Source of the DNA: Halobacillus campisalis
Lineage (GTDB): Bacteria > Bacillota > Bacilli > Bacillales > Halobacillaceae
Direction: 5' to 3'
Assembly (NCBI RefSeq): GCF_030345335.1
Contig: NZ_JAPVRC010000004.1
Span: 248,001 to 312,000 of the forward strand
Length of the DNA stretch: 64,000 nt
Shown: positions 45,499 to 54,283 of the stretch, piece after piece
How the letters are laid out: each line of letters opens with the position of its first letter
How positions within the stretch are numbered: the first letter of the stretch is position 1
The notes under the pieces: generated by a model
The model's input: the letters and a program-made list of their open reading frames with translations, nothing else
The model's database searches: none
What the model was told of the DNA's origin: nothing
Translations under genes and position numbers: made by a program

Positions 45499-46677
45499 TT
45501 GCACACAGATTTTCCCGAGTTGTTAGGTGCAGGTTTAGTCCTGCTGTTTATTTTTTACTTAGGGTTTCTAAGCATAAAAATAAAGATACCGAACGTGATC
45601 TTATATATATTGTTAGGCATCATATTAGCTGATGCCTTAACAGATAATGAACTGCTTCATTTTGCAAGTGAGATCGGCATTGTTCTTTTGTTCTTCTTAT
45701 TAGGCTTGGAATTCAATGTAAAACGTTTAGGGGGAATCGCGAAGAAAATATGGCCTTCCGGCTTGCTTGATGTGGCTTTAAGTCTTGGTGTAACGACTGT
45801 GATTGCCCTGCTGTTCAACTTGGATCTGTTTTCCAGCTTTCTCGTAGGAGGGATTGCGTATGCCACCAGTTCCTCAATTACGGCTAAGCTATTGGACGAC
45901 CGGGGAAGAATGGCGAATAGTGAAACTGAATTTATATTGGGGATTTTAATATTTGAAGATTTGGTAGCACCTATCGTTGTAGCGATATTGTTCGGGGTGA
46001 GCTCAGGTGAAAGTTTTACATCTCTCTCTTTTTTCATATTGATTGGTAAAATTATTGGGATGACGCTGATTGCGATTATTCTTGGAAAAACCCTTTTTAA
46101 GAATTTCGAAACGTTCCTCGATAAGATAATGGATGAAGATTTTAAAACGGCGTTGTTGATTGGTATTGCTTTATCATATGGTGGTCTGGCCCTTTATCTA
46201 GGTTTATCTGAGGTACTTGGGGCCTTTTTAGCCGGTATGATGCTGGCTGAAATCGGTAAAATTGATAAAATCGAACAGACAGTTCTGCCAGTGCGCGACC
46301 TTATGCTTCCTACTTTCTTTATATACTTTGGGACAACCATAGAGCTTGGAGATGGCATCCCGATGGCGGGCCTTCTTGTTTCTGTACTAGTCTGGTCGGT
46401 TATAGCTAAACTTTTAGTGGGGTTAGTTGGGGGGCCGATTTATGGTCTGTCTAAGAGAGCTTCATTACGAGCTGGTTTATCTTTATGTGCCAGAGGAGAA
46501 TTCTCAGTAGTCATTGCAAGTGTCGCATCAGGAGCGTTAAAAGCTTTCAGTGGTCTGTATATTTTAATCGCTGCCTTCGTCGGTATGATTTTGTTTGAAC
46601 AGGCTCCTAAGCTTACGACTCGGATTTACGGAAAGCCGGTAAAAAAGAAGAAAAACTTACGTGTTCCAGGGGATTAA
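45499..46677 (+). CDS. khtU: CPA2 family K+/H+ antiporter KhtU
   Basis: The 392-aa membrane protein has about twelve helices of the CPA2 fold (VLLFFLLGLEFNVKRLGGIAKKI, YATSSSITAKLLDD, ILIFEDLVAPIVVA). It expels K+ (and possibly NH4+) in exchange for protons, aiding pH and potassium homeostasis in alkaline or salty conditions. The start is TTG at 45499 with GGAGGGG 10 nt upstream. It is coupled to its regulator khtT, and the pair ends at a terminator. Confidence 0.9.
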   Translation: MHTDFPELLGAGLVLLFIFYLGFLSIKIKIPNVILYILLGIILADALTDNELLHFASEIGIVLLFFLLGLEFNVKRLGGIAKKIWPSGLLDVALSLGVTTVIALLFNLDLFSSFLVGGIAYATSSSITAKLLDDRGRMANSETEFILGILIFEDLVAPIVVAILFGVSSGESFTSLSFFILIGKIIGMTLIAIILGKTLFKNFETFLDKIMDEDFKTALLIGIALSYGGLALYLGLSEVLGAFLAGMMLAEIGKIDKIEQTVLPVRDLMLPTFFIYFGTTIELGDGIPMAGLLVSVLVWSVIAKLLVGLVGGPIYGLSKRASLRAGLSLCARGEFSVVIASVASGALKAFSGLYILIAAFVGMILFEQAPKLTTRIYGKPVKKKKNLRVPGD

Positions 46678-46681
46678 CGTA

Positions 46682-46727
46682 ATCAACCACGCCTCTCCTA
46701 AGATGAGCGTGGTTGATTCTGTCTTTT
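46682..46727 (+). terminator. Terminator of khtTU
   Basis: AATCAACCACGC pairs with GCGTGGTTGATT around a loop of about 14 nt, followed by CTGTCTTTT. It overlaps the 3' end of kapB. Confidence 0.8.
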
Positions 46728-47102
46728 ATACTGGGTTTCTAAATCTTCAAGCTGATGCAGTGCCTGTTGGTTGAATTCTGTTTCTCTTCGAGTCAATTTA
46801 TTCTTCAGCTTTTCCACAGAGTCCAAAAGGGAGGTGTAATAATCAGGTGCCTCCTTCGAATCATAAGCTTCAACCGCTTGCTTATTAATATTCGCCTTTT
46901 CCTGAAAACTTAACGCTTTTCGCTGATGAAAAAACACCTCGCTCGTTTGACCAGGATTGTGCAAATCCCCTTGCATCGGGTGTTTATCTACTGCCAGAAC
47001 CTTGACTAAGTGAGCATTGTTCCGTTCTTCCAAAAATTCACCTATATAAATGCCGGTTTTATAATGAGCTTTAACTAGATCACCTGATGTGAATTGTGAC
47101 AT
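46698..47102 (-). CDS. kapB: Kinase-associated protein KapB
   Basis: The 134-aa protein has the KapB core GDLVKAHYKTGIYIGEFLEER and VLAVDKHPMQGDLHNP, then a helical tail. In B. subtilis KapB is described as a lipoprotein needed for activity of the sporulation kinase KinB. No signal peptide or lipobox is visible in this protein, so it appears cytoplasmic here. AAGGAGG lies 9 nt before the ATG. The 3' end overlaps the khtTU terminator. Confidence 0.85.
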   Translation of the reverse strand: MSQFTSGDLVKAHYKTGIYIGEFLEERNNAHLVKVLAVDKHPMQGDLHNPGQTSEVFFHQRKALSFQEKANINKQAVEAYDSKEAPDYYTSLLDSVEKLKNKLTRRETEFNQQALHQLEDLETQYKRQNQPRSS

Positions 47103-47224
47103 GGCTACCGCCTCCTTAAGAATATTGTACCAAAACTAATACTGTGAAAAAATCGTGAACATCTCTCTTCTTAAGTATAAATTTGTTATAATATGTGGAG
47201 ATTGGAAAGGTGTGTGGTCGTCCT

Positions 47225-47431
47225 ATGATGGAATTTCTTTATTTCCCACAGGATAAATCCGAATATATTCCGGCAGTTCTTACTTTGCTCGTTTTTACGA
47301 TTCTTGCTGTGATCACCATGTATTTGATCATTAAGTCTTCGCGTAAAGAAGAAAAAAAGATGGAGCAAAGTTCGAAGAACAAAACGTCAGCTTACAAGCA
47401 GCAGCCAAATGAAGACAGTACAAGACGATGA
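47225..47431 (+). CDS. Small single-pass membrane protein of unknown function
   Basis: The protein of about 68 aa has one central membrane helix (YIPAVLTLLVFTILAVITMYLII, given here by its ends at residues 14-36) and a Lys/Ser/Glu-rich tail. The start could be ATG 47225 or 47228; GGAAAGGTG lies about 13 nt upstream. A TATAAT sits about 35 bp before the start. The stop codon falls in a terminator hairpin. The family is unknown to me, and a role next to kapB is only suggested by position. Confidence 0.6.
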   Translation: MMEFLYFPQDKSEYIPAVLTLLVFTILAVITMYLIIKSSRKEEKKMEQSSKNKTSAYKQQPNEDSTRR

Positions 47432-47453
47432 GGTTACCCTCTCGTCTTTTTTT
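47422..47453 (+). terminator. Terminator of the small membrane protein gene
   Basis: AAGACGATGAGG pairs with CCTCTCGTCTT and is followed by a T run. Confidence 0.85.
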
Positions 47454-47456
47454 ATT

Positions 47457-47745
47457 GGCTCTGTAAAATTTTCGTGTTGATACTCATATAAGCTCCCTGG
47501 TATTGAAAACGTAGTCTCGAGACTTTTGTATGAGGAGATGGTGGCTTTAGAAAACGGATCGCTTTCCGTGGGCATGTGGTGAGCTTCCTCAGGCTTCGAC
47601 TTCCAGGATCTCACCGCGCTCACACGGAAAGCCAGTCTTTCCGCGCCCCCTGATCCATTCTTCAAATGTCTCGTAATCGAGCCTTATAAAAGACTGTAGT
47701 ACCGTGAAAAAAACGAAATGGAAATCAACAATGTTTAGCAGAGCT
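47457..47745. mobile_element. Degenerate repeat element (289 bp)
   Basis: It begins GGCTCTGTAAAA, has the ATACTCATATAAGCTCCC terminal module and a core with CGCTTTCCGTGGG, GGTGAG/CTCACC and an AGGCT apical segment. The right half of the core has decayed: the outer arms no longer pair. The right end (TTTAGCAGAGCT) is recognisable. No flanking duplication is visible. Confidence 0.6.
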
Positions 47746-47778
47746 TTAACTTATAAAGTTCATGAATAAGGGGAAACT

Positions 47779-47820
47779 ATGATTACCATTGATGTTATTG
47801 AAGGGAAGTTTAAGGGATGA
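47779..47820 (+). CDS. 13-residue leader ORF upstream of sodC
   Basis: The frame reads MITIDVIEGKFKG with AAGGGG 5 nt before the ATG. Its TGA stop overlaps the sodC start (ATGA), the arrangement of translational coupling. It may only load ribosomes for sodC. No regulatory amino-acid run is apparent. Confidence 0.4.
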   Translation: MITIDVIEGKFKG

Positions 47821-48380
47821 AATCAATGTTTGTGTTTGTAGTTCTCATATTTCTTATAGGATGTAATAGCGATGCCCGGTCTCCTGTAGAAACAGCCTTG
47901 TACAACCAGGGGAATGATCGAATCGGCACCGCGGTATTTATCGAGCAGCCGGACGGCGTAAAGGTGAATGTGACCGCAGAAGGTCTTACTCCAGGTATTC
48001 ATGGAATTCACATCCATGAGAGACCTGAATGCGAAGGACCTGATTTCAAGAGTGCGGGAAACCATTTCAATCCTAAAAACATGGAACACGGATTAATGAA
48101 TGAGAAGGGAGCTCACACTGGAGATCTTCCTAATATCGAAGCGGATGGAAGCGGATATGTGGATGTTGAGTTAATGATACCAGATGCTACATTAAAAGAC
48201 GCTCAAACATCACTATTGCGAGACGAAGGTACAGCTATCTTGATAAGCAGCCAAGCAGATGATGGAATGAGCCAGCCTGCAGGCGACTCAGGTGAACGGG
48301 TAGCTTGCGGAGTGATTACGTTAGAAGCGGACAAGGACGAAGCCAGTGATCCTGCTGAAGCGGATCAAAACAAAGAGTAA
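47817..48380 (+). CDS. sodC: Cu/Zn superoxide dismutase-like lipoprotein
   Basis: The 187-aa lipoprotein (lipobox LIGC, C16) has the SodC beta-barrel domain. H65, H67 and H83 are three copper ligands. The zinc set is H83, H91, H100 and D103, and C71/C164 can form the disulfide. The fourth copper ligand, expected in VVIHAxxDD, is replaced by Ser at 144 (ILISSQADD). B. subtilis YojM likewise lacks copper ligands and is not a normal dismutase. The acidic tail is species-specific. Dismutase activity is therefore doubtful; metal binding or structural stress protection remains possible. Confidence 0.85.
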   Translation: MKSMFVFVVLIFLIGCNSDARSPVETALYNQGNDRIGTAVFIEQPDGVKVNVTAEGLTPGIHGIHIHERPECEGPDFKSAGNHFNPKNMEHGLMNEKGAHTGDLPNIEADGSGYVDVELMIPDATLKDAQTSLLRDEGTAILISSQADDGMSQPAGDSGERVACGVITLEADKDEASDPAEADQNKE

Positions 48381-48385
48381 CAAAA

Positions 48386-48424
48386 AAAAGCTTCCCAGAT
48401 TCAACTGGGAAGCTTTAATTTTTG
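48386..48424. terminator. Bidirectional terminator between sodC and patB
   Basis: AAAGCTTCCCA pairs with TGGGAAGCTTT, with AT-rich tails on both strands. The last codons of patB lie in its 3' arm. Confidence 0.85.
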
Positions 48425-49585
48425 AACCGCTTCAATAATTCTGTTCACACCATTTTCTATTAATTCGTGAGGGGCTGCAATGTTAATGCGCATAAACCCT
48501 TGACCTTCTTCACCAAAAGAACCACCGTCGTTTAAGCCGACTTTGGCTTGTTTTTGCATAAAGGACTTTAATTCAGTGTGAGTCAGATTTAAAGCACGGC
48601 AGTCCAACCATAATAGATAGGTGCCCTCGGTAGGAACTACGCGTATAGAACTCGTTTCCGAGTGAAACTTCTCTACGACATAATCTCGATTAGCTTCTAA
48701 GGTTTGTAGTAACTCTTCAAGCCATTCTTCTCCTTCAGAATAGGCAGCCTCCATGGCTGTCATCCCCAAAGTATTTAACATAAAAATGCCTTGATTATCA
48801 AACTGCTTTTTAACTGTCTGACGCAGTTCTTCGTTTGCTGTAACTAGATAGGAGGCTTGTAATCCAGCCAAATTAAAAGTTTTTGTAGGAGACATCAATG
48901 TAATCACCTGGTCATTCGTTTCTTTACTAAGGGAAGCAATTGGAATATGGGCGCGTTGATCAAATATAAGATCAGCATGGATCTCGTCAGAAATGATTTT
49001 TACGCCATGACGCAGGCAAATGTCACTCATTTTTTGCAGTTCATCTTTAGTCCAAACCCTTCCCACAGGGTTATGGGGATTACATAATATAAAAAGCTTT
49101 ACGTTATTTTTTTTGATTTTTTCTTCAAAATCCTCAAAATTAATGGAATAATATTCATCAATATAGTTCAGAGGGTTTTCTACAAGCTTCCGTCCATGGT
49201 CTTTTATAACACTGTAAAAAGGAGGGTATACTGGCGTTTGGATGATAATCGAATCATCTTTTTCAGTAAGTGCCTGTACAATCATATGCAGACTCGGAAT
49301 AACTCCTGGGCTGTATGTGATCCATTCATTTTCAATTTCCCAGTCATGACGTTTTTTAAGCCACGAGTTAATTTGATCTTTTAATAAATCATCCGGCATT
49401 GTATATCCGAAGATCCCGTGTTCAACTCTGTGCTGCAAAGCTTTAATTACGGCTTCAGGGGCTTCAAAGTCCATATCTGCAACCCACATTGGGAGAACTT
49501 CTTTATCCTGATACAATTCTTCAGCGTAATCCCACTTAACTGATCTTGTTCCTTTACGGGAAGTTATTTTTGAAAATCTACTCAT
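48401..49585 (-). CDS. patB: Cystathionine beta-lyase / C-S lyase PatB (MalY family)
   Basis: The roughly 394-aa fold-type I PLP enzyme has ITYSPGVIPSLH, the Asn-Pro segment LFILCNPHNPVGRVWT, the PLP aspartate region ISDEIHADLIF and the PLP lysine in LMSPTKTFNLAG. It splits cystathionine to homocysteine, pyruvate and ammonia, and may have aminotransferase activity. I start at ATG 49585 with GGAGTGAT upstream. The frame extends ten codons further. In B. subtilis patB is likewise in the yug region. Confidence 0.9.
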   Translation of the reverse strand: MSRFSKITSRKGTRSVKWDYAEELYQDKEVLPMWVADMDFEAPEAVIKALQHRVEHGIFGYTMPDDLLKDQINSWLKKRHDWEIENEWITYSPGVIPSLHMIVQALTEKDDSIIIQTPVYPPFYSVIKDHGRKLVENPLNYIDEYYSINFEDFEEKIKKNNVKLFILCNPHNPVGRVWTKDELQKMSDICLRHGVKIISDEIHADLIFDQRAHIPIASLSKETNDQVITLMSPTKTFNLAGLQASYLVTANEELRQTVKKQFDNQGIFMLNTLGMTAMEAAYSEGEEWLEELLQTLEANRDYVVEKFHSETSSIRVVPTEGTYLLWLDCRALNLTHTELKSFMQKQAKVGLNDGGSFGEEGQGFMRINIAAPHELIENGVNRIIEAVQKLKLPS

Positions 49586-49674
49586 ACGTATCACTCCAAT
49601 AATAAGATCGCTCATTCACATGATACCGAAAAAATAAAACAGATGATACTGAAGTGTTTCTACTGAATAAAACG

Positions 49675-49713
49675 TCAAAAAAAGAAGCAAAGCGAACGTT
49701 CCGCTTTGCTTTC
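49675..49713 (-). terminator. Terminator of the XRE regulator gene
   Basis: On the minus strand GAAAGCAAAGCGG pairs with CGCTTTGCTTC and is followed by TTTTTTT. Confidence 0.88.
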
Positions 49714-49790
49714 ACAGGGGGAATACGAGAAAGTCTTACGTTAATCAATATAGCCATAAATCGTAAACTCTAAACCTCTTTTTTTGATTA

Positions 49791-50135
49791 TTATTTTTCT
49801 TTTAATTCATAAAGTAGATTCATAGCTTTAAGTACTTCTTCTTCGGAGAAATCAAGGGACTTTCTAAGCAGCAATTTGGCTCGTTTCACACCTACTTCAC
49901 CGATCAAGTTTTGAAGTTCTTCATCAATCGTGTGGTCAGTCTGGTGTTCGACTAATTCAGAAGCCGGAATATCGAGCACAGTAGAAATTTTCAGTAATGT
50001 GTCCAGTTCAGGCTCTCTAGAATTGGATTCGTAAGACTCTAATGTCTGAACACCAATTCTTGATTTCATAGCCAAATCCTCAATAGTGAACTCTTTCAGT
50101 TGACGATACTTTTTAATGTTATCTCCAACACTCAT
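49791..50135 (-). CDS. XRE-family transcriptional regulator
   Basis: The 114-aa protein has an N-terminal helix-turn-helix of the lambda Cro/XRE type (IKKYRQLKEFTIEDLAMKSR then VQTLESYESNSREP, about residues 8-45). A helical C-terminal half rich in Leu and Glu may mediate dimerisation. The target is unknown. A strong AAGGAGGGG precedes the ATG. It is divergent from yugI, which could be its target or simply a neighbour. Confidence 0.85.
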   Translation of the reverse strand: MSVGDNIKKYRQLKEFTIEDLAMKSRIGVQTLESYESNSREPELDTLLKISTVLDIPASELVEHQTDHTIDEELQNLIGEVGVKRAKLLLRKSLDFSEEEVLKAMNLLYELKEK

Positions 50136-50281
50136 AAGTACCCCTCCTTGCCTTTTCTACATTATACCAATATGTAGTGGGAAAAGGATACTATAGGAAC
50201 TCTTTGATTATTCTTAGAAGGTATGGTAAAATCAATAATTGCGTGAAAAGAAACGAATATTTTAATCAGGAGTTGTATAGC

Positions 50282-50680
50282 ATGTCAGATAAGTTTCAAG
50301 AAGGTCAAGTTTTAGATGGTAAAGTAACAGGAATTCAGCCATATGGTGCATTCGTTGCCCTTGATGAAAAAGTGCAAGGTCTTGTGCATATTTCCGAAGT
50401 AACTCATGGCTACGTGAAGGATATTAACGAGCACCTAAATGAAGGTGATGAAGTTCAAGTTAAAATTCTTAACATCGATGCAGAAAAGAATAAATATTCT
50501 CTTTCCATCCGTGCTACACAGGAGGCACCTAAGCAAGAACAGCGCCGTCCTCGCAAGCAAGCTGCTCCTAAGCAGCAGCAATACCAGCAGGAGGATGCTT
50601 CTGCAGGATTTAATACTTTAAAAGACAAGTTAGAAGACTGGATTAAGCAGTCTGACGATCGCGAAAAGTTTCGTAAATAA
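50282..50680 (+). CDS. yugI: S1 RNA-binding domain protein YugI (GSP13)
   Basis: The 132-aa protein has one S1 domain at residues 6-75 (FQEGQVLDGKVTGIQPYGAFV, GLVHISEVTHGYVKDI) and a basic, Gln-rich linker. It ends in a conserved tail (GFNTLKDKLEDWIKQSDDR). B. subtilis YugI is general stress protein 13, ribosome-associated. The start at 50282 follows AGGAGT by about 8 nt. The frame extends upstream but without a signal. Confidence 0.92.
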   Translation: MSDKFQEGQVLDGKVTGIQPYGAFVALDEKVQGLVHISEVTHGYVKDINEHLNEGDEVQVKILNIDAEKNKYSLSIRATQEAPKQEQRRPRKQAAPKQQQYQQEDASAGFNTLKDKLEDWIKQSDDREKFRK

Positions 50681-50683
50681 TTA

Positions 50684-50714
50684 AAACCCGGCTGACTCAG
50701 CCGGGTTTTTTTTA
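50684..50714 (+). terminator. Terminator of yugI
   Basis: AAACCCGGCTGA pairs with TCAGCCGGGTT around CTC, with eight T residues after it. Confidence 0.93.
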
Positions 50715-50818
50715 GTTGTTAATTAGCTTCATCGCTATGTCTTTCTCTCCACATGTCAGGGAAAGGCATCACTCCACTAAACATTTCACTTACTTTTTTG
50801 GGACTGAGAGGCCCTCTA

Positions 50819-51158
50819 ACATAAGCGATCTCCCTGTGTGAAGAAAGAACGCTTCACTGAGGGACCTTGCTTATGCATGTCAGGTCTGAACGCCCCTCTC
50901 CGCATTTCGATTGTCCAGCTGCGGCGTCTATCCACTCGCGACATAAGCAAGTTCCTTACGTGAAGGAAGATCGTTTCACTACAGGAACTTGCTTATGCGT
51001 TTCGTGGCTATCAAGACGTCTCCGCATTTCTTTAATGTCCAGCTGCGAGGGGCAGGCCTTCGTGACATAAGCGATCTCCATCCGTGAAGAAAGAACGCTT
51101 CACTGCGGGAGCTTGCTTATGCATGTCAGGCCTGAACGCCCCTCTCCGCATTTCTTTT
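50819..51158. repeat. Three tandem structured repeat units (family 2)
   Basis: Units begin ACATAAGC at 50819, 50941 and 51065 (periods 122 and 124 bp), with the third truncated. Each unit opens with a hairpin. In the second unit CATAAGCAAGTTCCT and AGGAACTTGCTTATG pair over 15 bp, with an inner GTGAA/TTCAC. Then come CTCCGCATTTC and TGTCCAGCTGCG. The hairpin sequences differ between units. The last part runs up to the yuzA stop codon. No gene is supported. Confidence 0.8.
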
Positions 51159-51397
51159 TACTTTTCGGTGGCGTCTACTGTTGCGTCATGATATTCAGCG
51201 GCACGCGAAAAGTATATAGATATGGCAATAAGTCCGCTAATTCCTACAAGTGTGTAAATGACACGTGCGAATGCACCACTCTGTTCTCCACCACCGAAGA
51301 GACCTGCAACTAAGTCATACTGGAATAGACCAACAAGTCCCCAGTTAATAGCTCCAATGATGATAAGCAATAAGGCTGTTCTTTGAATCCAGCTCAT
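51158..51397 (-). CDS. yuzA: DUF378-family membrane protein YuzA
   Basis: The 79-aa membrane protein has two helices: ALLLIIIGAINWGLVGLF at about 8-25, and YTLVGISGLIAISIYF at about 48-63. The DUF378 motif is INWGLVGLFQYDLVAGLFG. The function is unknown. AAGGAGGGG lies about 8 nt before the ATG. The 3' end borders the tandem repeats, and no terminator is seen apart from the repeat hairpins, which may serve that purpose. Confidence 0.9.
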   Translation of the reverse strand: MSWIQRTALLLIIIGAINWGLVGLFQYDLVAGLFGGGEQSGAFARVIYTLVGISGLIAISIYFSRAAEYHDATVDATEK

Positions 51398-51548
51398 TCT
51401 TTTCCCCTCCTTACTACGTTGAATTAGTCATAGGTTGAGCGAAGTGAGAAATTTTATACATAACGCATTTCTTTTGAGTATCTGTTTGAGATAGTGGATA
51501 ATGTGATATTGTACGAAAGATACTCATTTTTGAGAGGAGAATATTGAG

Positions 51549-52715
51549 ATGGATGCATTTACTTTCCATAATCCAACCAAATTAATTTTTGGTAGAAATC
51601 AAGTGGAACAATTAACTGAGCAAATACCAAATAATACGAATAAAGTGTTAGTCGTTTATGGCGGCGGAAGTATAAAGAAAAATGGCGTTTATGATGACGT
51701 CATGAAAGAACTGAATAGTTTAGAAGTAGAAGTATACGAGCTGTCAGGTGTTGAGCCGAATCCAAGGCTGACTACGGTTAGAAAAGGCGTGGATATTTGT
51801 AAAAAAGAAAACATCGATTTCATTTTGGCTGTCGGAGGCGGAAGTGTTATTGACTGTACGAAGACTATAGCTGCTGGAGCTAAATATGAGGGAGATGCGT
51901 GGGATCTTGTCACAAGACAAGCTACTCCAGAAGGTGCAATACCTTTTGGTACGGTATTGACGCTTGCAGCTACAGGTTCAGAAATGAACGGCGGCGCTGT
52001 TATTACGAATTGGGAAACGAATGAGAAGTATGGATGGGGATTCGCACCATATACGTACCCGACCTTTTCCATTCTGGATCCTCAGAATACAGTGACAGTA
52101 CCACGAGACCAAACTATTTACGGGATCGTGGATATGATGAGTCATCTGATGGAACAATATTTCCATAATAATACGCAGTCACCCGTGCAAGATGAGATGG
52201 TAGAAGGGGTCTTACGTACAGTCATCGATACGGCACCCAAATTACTTGACGATTTAACGTCTTATGAACACCGCGAAACGGTTCTATATGCTGGAACGAT
52301 TGCATTGAATGGAATGCTTCAGATGGGTTACCGCGGAGACTGGGCTTCTCACAATATCGAGCACGCCGTCTCAGCTGTATACGATATTCCTCACGCAGGA
52401 GGTTTGGCCATCCTTTTCCCTAATTGGATGAAGCATAATGTTGAAGTTAATGTATCTCGCTTTGCACGATTTGCTGAAAAAGTTTTCCAAGTGGATCCTG
52501 AGGGCAAATCAGAGCGTGAAGTAGCTGAGCAGGGAATTGAAGAACTGAGGAGTTTTTGGTCTTCATTAGGTGCTCCTGAGACACTGGCTGATTATGACAT
52601 CAATGACGATCAATTTAATGTAATTATCAATCGTGCGATGAAACGCGGTGCTTTTGGCAATTTCAATAAGTTGGAAGATGAAGATGTAGCAAAAATATTA
52701 GAGATGTCTAAATAA
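51549..52715 (+). CDS. yugJ: Iron-containing NADPH-dependent alcohol dehydrogenase YugJ
   Basis: The 388-aa group III (iron-dependent) alcohol dehydrogenase has GGGSIKKNG and [12 protein letters not shown] for dinucleotide binding. Metal ligands lie in [13 protein letters not shown] and in [22 protein letters not shown]. It reduces aldehydes or butanal with NAD(P)H. AGAGGAGAA lies about 10 nt before the ATG. It precedes pgi as in B. subtilis, with its own terminator. Confidence 0.93.
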   Translation: MDAFTFHNPTKLIFGRNQVEQLTEQIPNNTNKVLVVYGGGSIKKNGVYDDVMKELNSLEVEVYELSGVEPNPRLTTVRKGVDICKKENIDFILAVGGGSVIDCTKTIAAGAKYEGDAWDLVTRQATPEGAIPFGTVLTLAATGSEMNGGAVITNWETNEKYGWGFAPYTYPTFSILDPQNTVTVPRDQTIYGIVDMMSHLMEQYFHNNTQSPVQDEMVEGVLRTVIDTAPKLLDDLTSYEHRETVLYAGTIALNGMLQMGYRGDWASHNIEHAVSAVYDIPHAGGLAILFPNWMKHNVEVNVSRFARFAEKVFQVDPEGKSEREVAEQGIEELRSFWSSLGAPETLADYDINDDQFNVIINRAMKRGAFGNFNKLEDEDVAKILEMSK

Positions 52716-52723
52716 TGAATTTT

Positions 52724-52755
52724 AGAGACACAGTTGTATGCTGTGTCTCTTTTTC
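52724..52755 (+). terminator. Terminator of yugJ
   Basis: AGAGACACAG pairs with CTGTGTCTCT around a 7-nt loop, followed by TTTTTC. Confidence 0.9.
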
Positions 52756-52785
52756 ATGTGAAGCGCTTTCATATTAAATGCTTAC

Positions 52786-52814
52786 TTGATTTGCTAGGAA
52801 GGTTCCGATAAAGT
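52786..52814 (+). promoter_or_regulatory. Promoter of pgi
   Basis: TTGATT and TAAAGT are 17 bp apart, about 40 bp before the start codon. Confidence 0.55.
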
Positions 52815-52853
52815 GAAATTAGCTCATTAAAAAAATGACTTGGAGGAATTTGA

Positions 52854-54200
52854 ATGACACACGTTCGCTTTGACTATAAAAAAGCATTACCGTTCTTTAA
52901 CGAACATGAAATTGAATATATGCAAGGTGCCGTATCACTTGCTCATAAAGCACTGCATGAAAAAACTGGCGCTGGGAACGATTTCCTAGGGTGGATCGAC
53001 TTGCCGGAAGACTACGATCGAGAAGAATTTGCTCGAATTCAAAAGTCAGCTGCCAAAATCAAAGAAGATTCTGATGTTCTATTAGTGATCGGAATCGGTG
53101 GTTCTTACCTTGGCGCCCGGGCTGCAATTGAAATGCTTAACCATAGCTTCTACAATGAACTATCTTCTGAACAGCGCGGCACTCCTCAAGTGTTTTTCGT
53201 AGGGAACAGCATTAGCGCTCCATACTTAAACGATTTATTTGACCTGCTTAAAGGGAAGAACGTTTCCGTCAATGTAATTTCTAAAAGTGGAACGACAACT
53301 GAACCAGCGATCGCCTTCCGTGCTTTCCGAAAGTTTTTGGAGGAAAAGTACGGTCAGGAAGAAGCACAGAAGAGAATTTATGCCACTACGGATAAAAACA
53401 AGGGAGCTTTAAAGACTTTGGCTGATGAACAGGGCTACGAGTCTTTTGTCGTGCCTGATGATGTAGGTGGACGTTATTCCGTTCTGACAGCGGTAGGGTT
53501 ACTTCCCATTGCCGTAAGCGGTGTTGATATTGAAGCGATGATGGAAGGCGCTAATGCAGCGCGTAAAGACTTAAGTACAGACAATTTGGATGAGAACCCT
53601 GCTTATCAATACGCTGCTGTACGTAACGCTCTTTACAGTAAAGGGAAAACGATTGAGATGATGATCAACTATGAACCTTCCTTACAATATTTTTCTGAAT
53701 GGTGGAAGCAGCTGTTCGGTGAAAGTGAAGGAAAGGATCAAAAAGGCATTTATCCGTCTTCCGCGAATTTCTCAACAGATTTACACTCATTAGGCCAGTA
53801 TGTGCAGGACGGTCGAAGAGATTTATTTGAAACAGTTTTACATGTAGAAACACCTAAATCTGATTATACGATTGAAGAAGATGAACAAAACCTGGACGGG
53901 CTCAACTATTTGGCGGGTGAAACCGTCGATTACGTCAACGAAAAAGCCTATGAGGGAACGATGCTTGCTCACACGGATGGTCAAGTTCCGAACTTAATCG
54001 TTCACGTACCTAAGCTTGATGCTTATACTTTCGGTTATCTTGCCTATTTCTTTGAGAAAGCTTGTGCTGTCAGTGGCTATCTCCTAGGAGTAAATCCTTT
54101 CGATCAGCCAGGGGTAGAAGCTTATAAGAAGAACATGTTTGCCTTATTAGGCAAGCCTGGCTTTGAAAAAGAAAAAGAAGAATTAGAAAAACGTCTATAA
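52854..54200 (+). CDS. pgi: Glucose-6-phosphate isomerase
   Basis: The 448-aa glycolytic enzyme interconverts glucose 6-phosphate and fructose 6-phosphate. The phosphate-binding segments are [14 protein letters not shown] and [15 protein letters not shown]. The catalytic glutamate is in the [14 protein letters not shown] to GANAARKDL region, and the C-terminal [17 protein letters not shown] carries the active-site lysine. The length is that of the short bacterial type. GGAGG lies 6-7 nt before the ATG. Confidence 0.97.
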   Translation: MTHVRFDYKKALPFFNEHEIEYMQGAVSLAHKALHEKTGAGNDFLGWIDLPEDYDREEFARIQKSAAKIKEDSDVLLVIGIGGSYLGARAAIEMLNHSFYNELSSEQRGTPQVFFVGNSISAPYLNDLFDLLKGKNVSVNVISKSGTTTEPAIAFRAFRKFLEEKYGQEEAQKRIYATTDKNKGALKTLADEQGYESFVVPDDVGGRYSVLTAVGLLPIAVSGVDIEAMMEGANAARKDLSTDNLDENPAYQYAAVRNALYSKGKTIEMMINYEPSLQYFSEWWKQLFGESEGKDQKGIYPSSANFSTDLHSLGQYVQDGRRDLFETVLHVETPKSDYTIEEDEQNLDGLNYLAGETVDYVNEKAYEGTMLAHTDGQVPNLIVHVPKLDAYTFGYLAYFFEKACAVSGYLLGVNPFDQPGVEAYKKNMFALLGKPGFEKEKEELEKRL

Positions 54201-54208
54201 GATAAATG

Positions 54209-54250
54209 AAAACCACCTCCAATTATTGGTTAATCGGAGGTGGTTTTTTT
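54209..54250 (+). terminator. Terminator of pgi
   Basis: AAACCACCTCC pairs with GGAGGTGGTTT, followed by a T run. Confidence 0.93.
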
Positions 54251-54283
54251 TGGGTAAGCTAATCTCTAAAGGAGGTGCTGAGT

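Noticed and set aside
50867-51070. 67-codon frame in the tandem repeats
   Set aside because: It spans repeat hairpins, with no translation signal, and the other units do not keep the frame.
52759-52774. Possible cre site GTGAAGCGCTTTCAT upstream of pgi
   Set aside because: It needs a one-base gap to match the CcpA consensus and lies upstream of the promoter; not specific enough to list.
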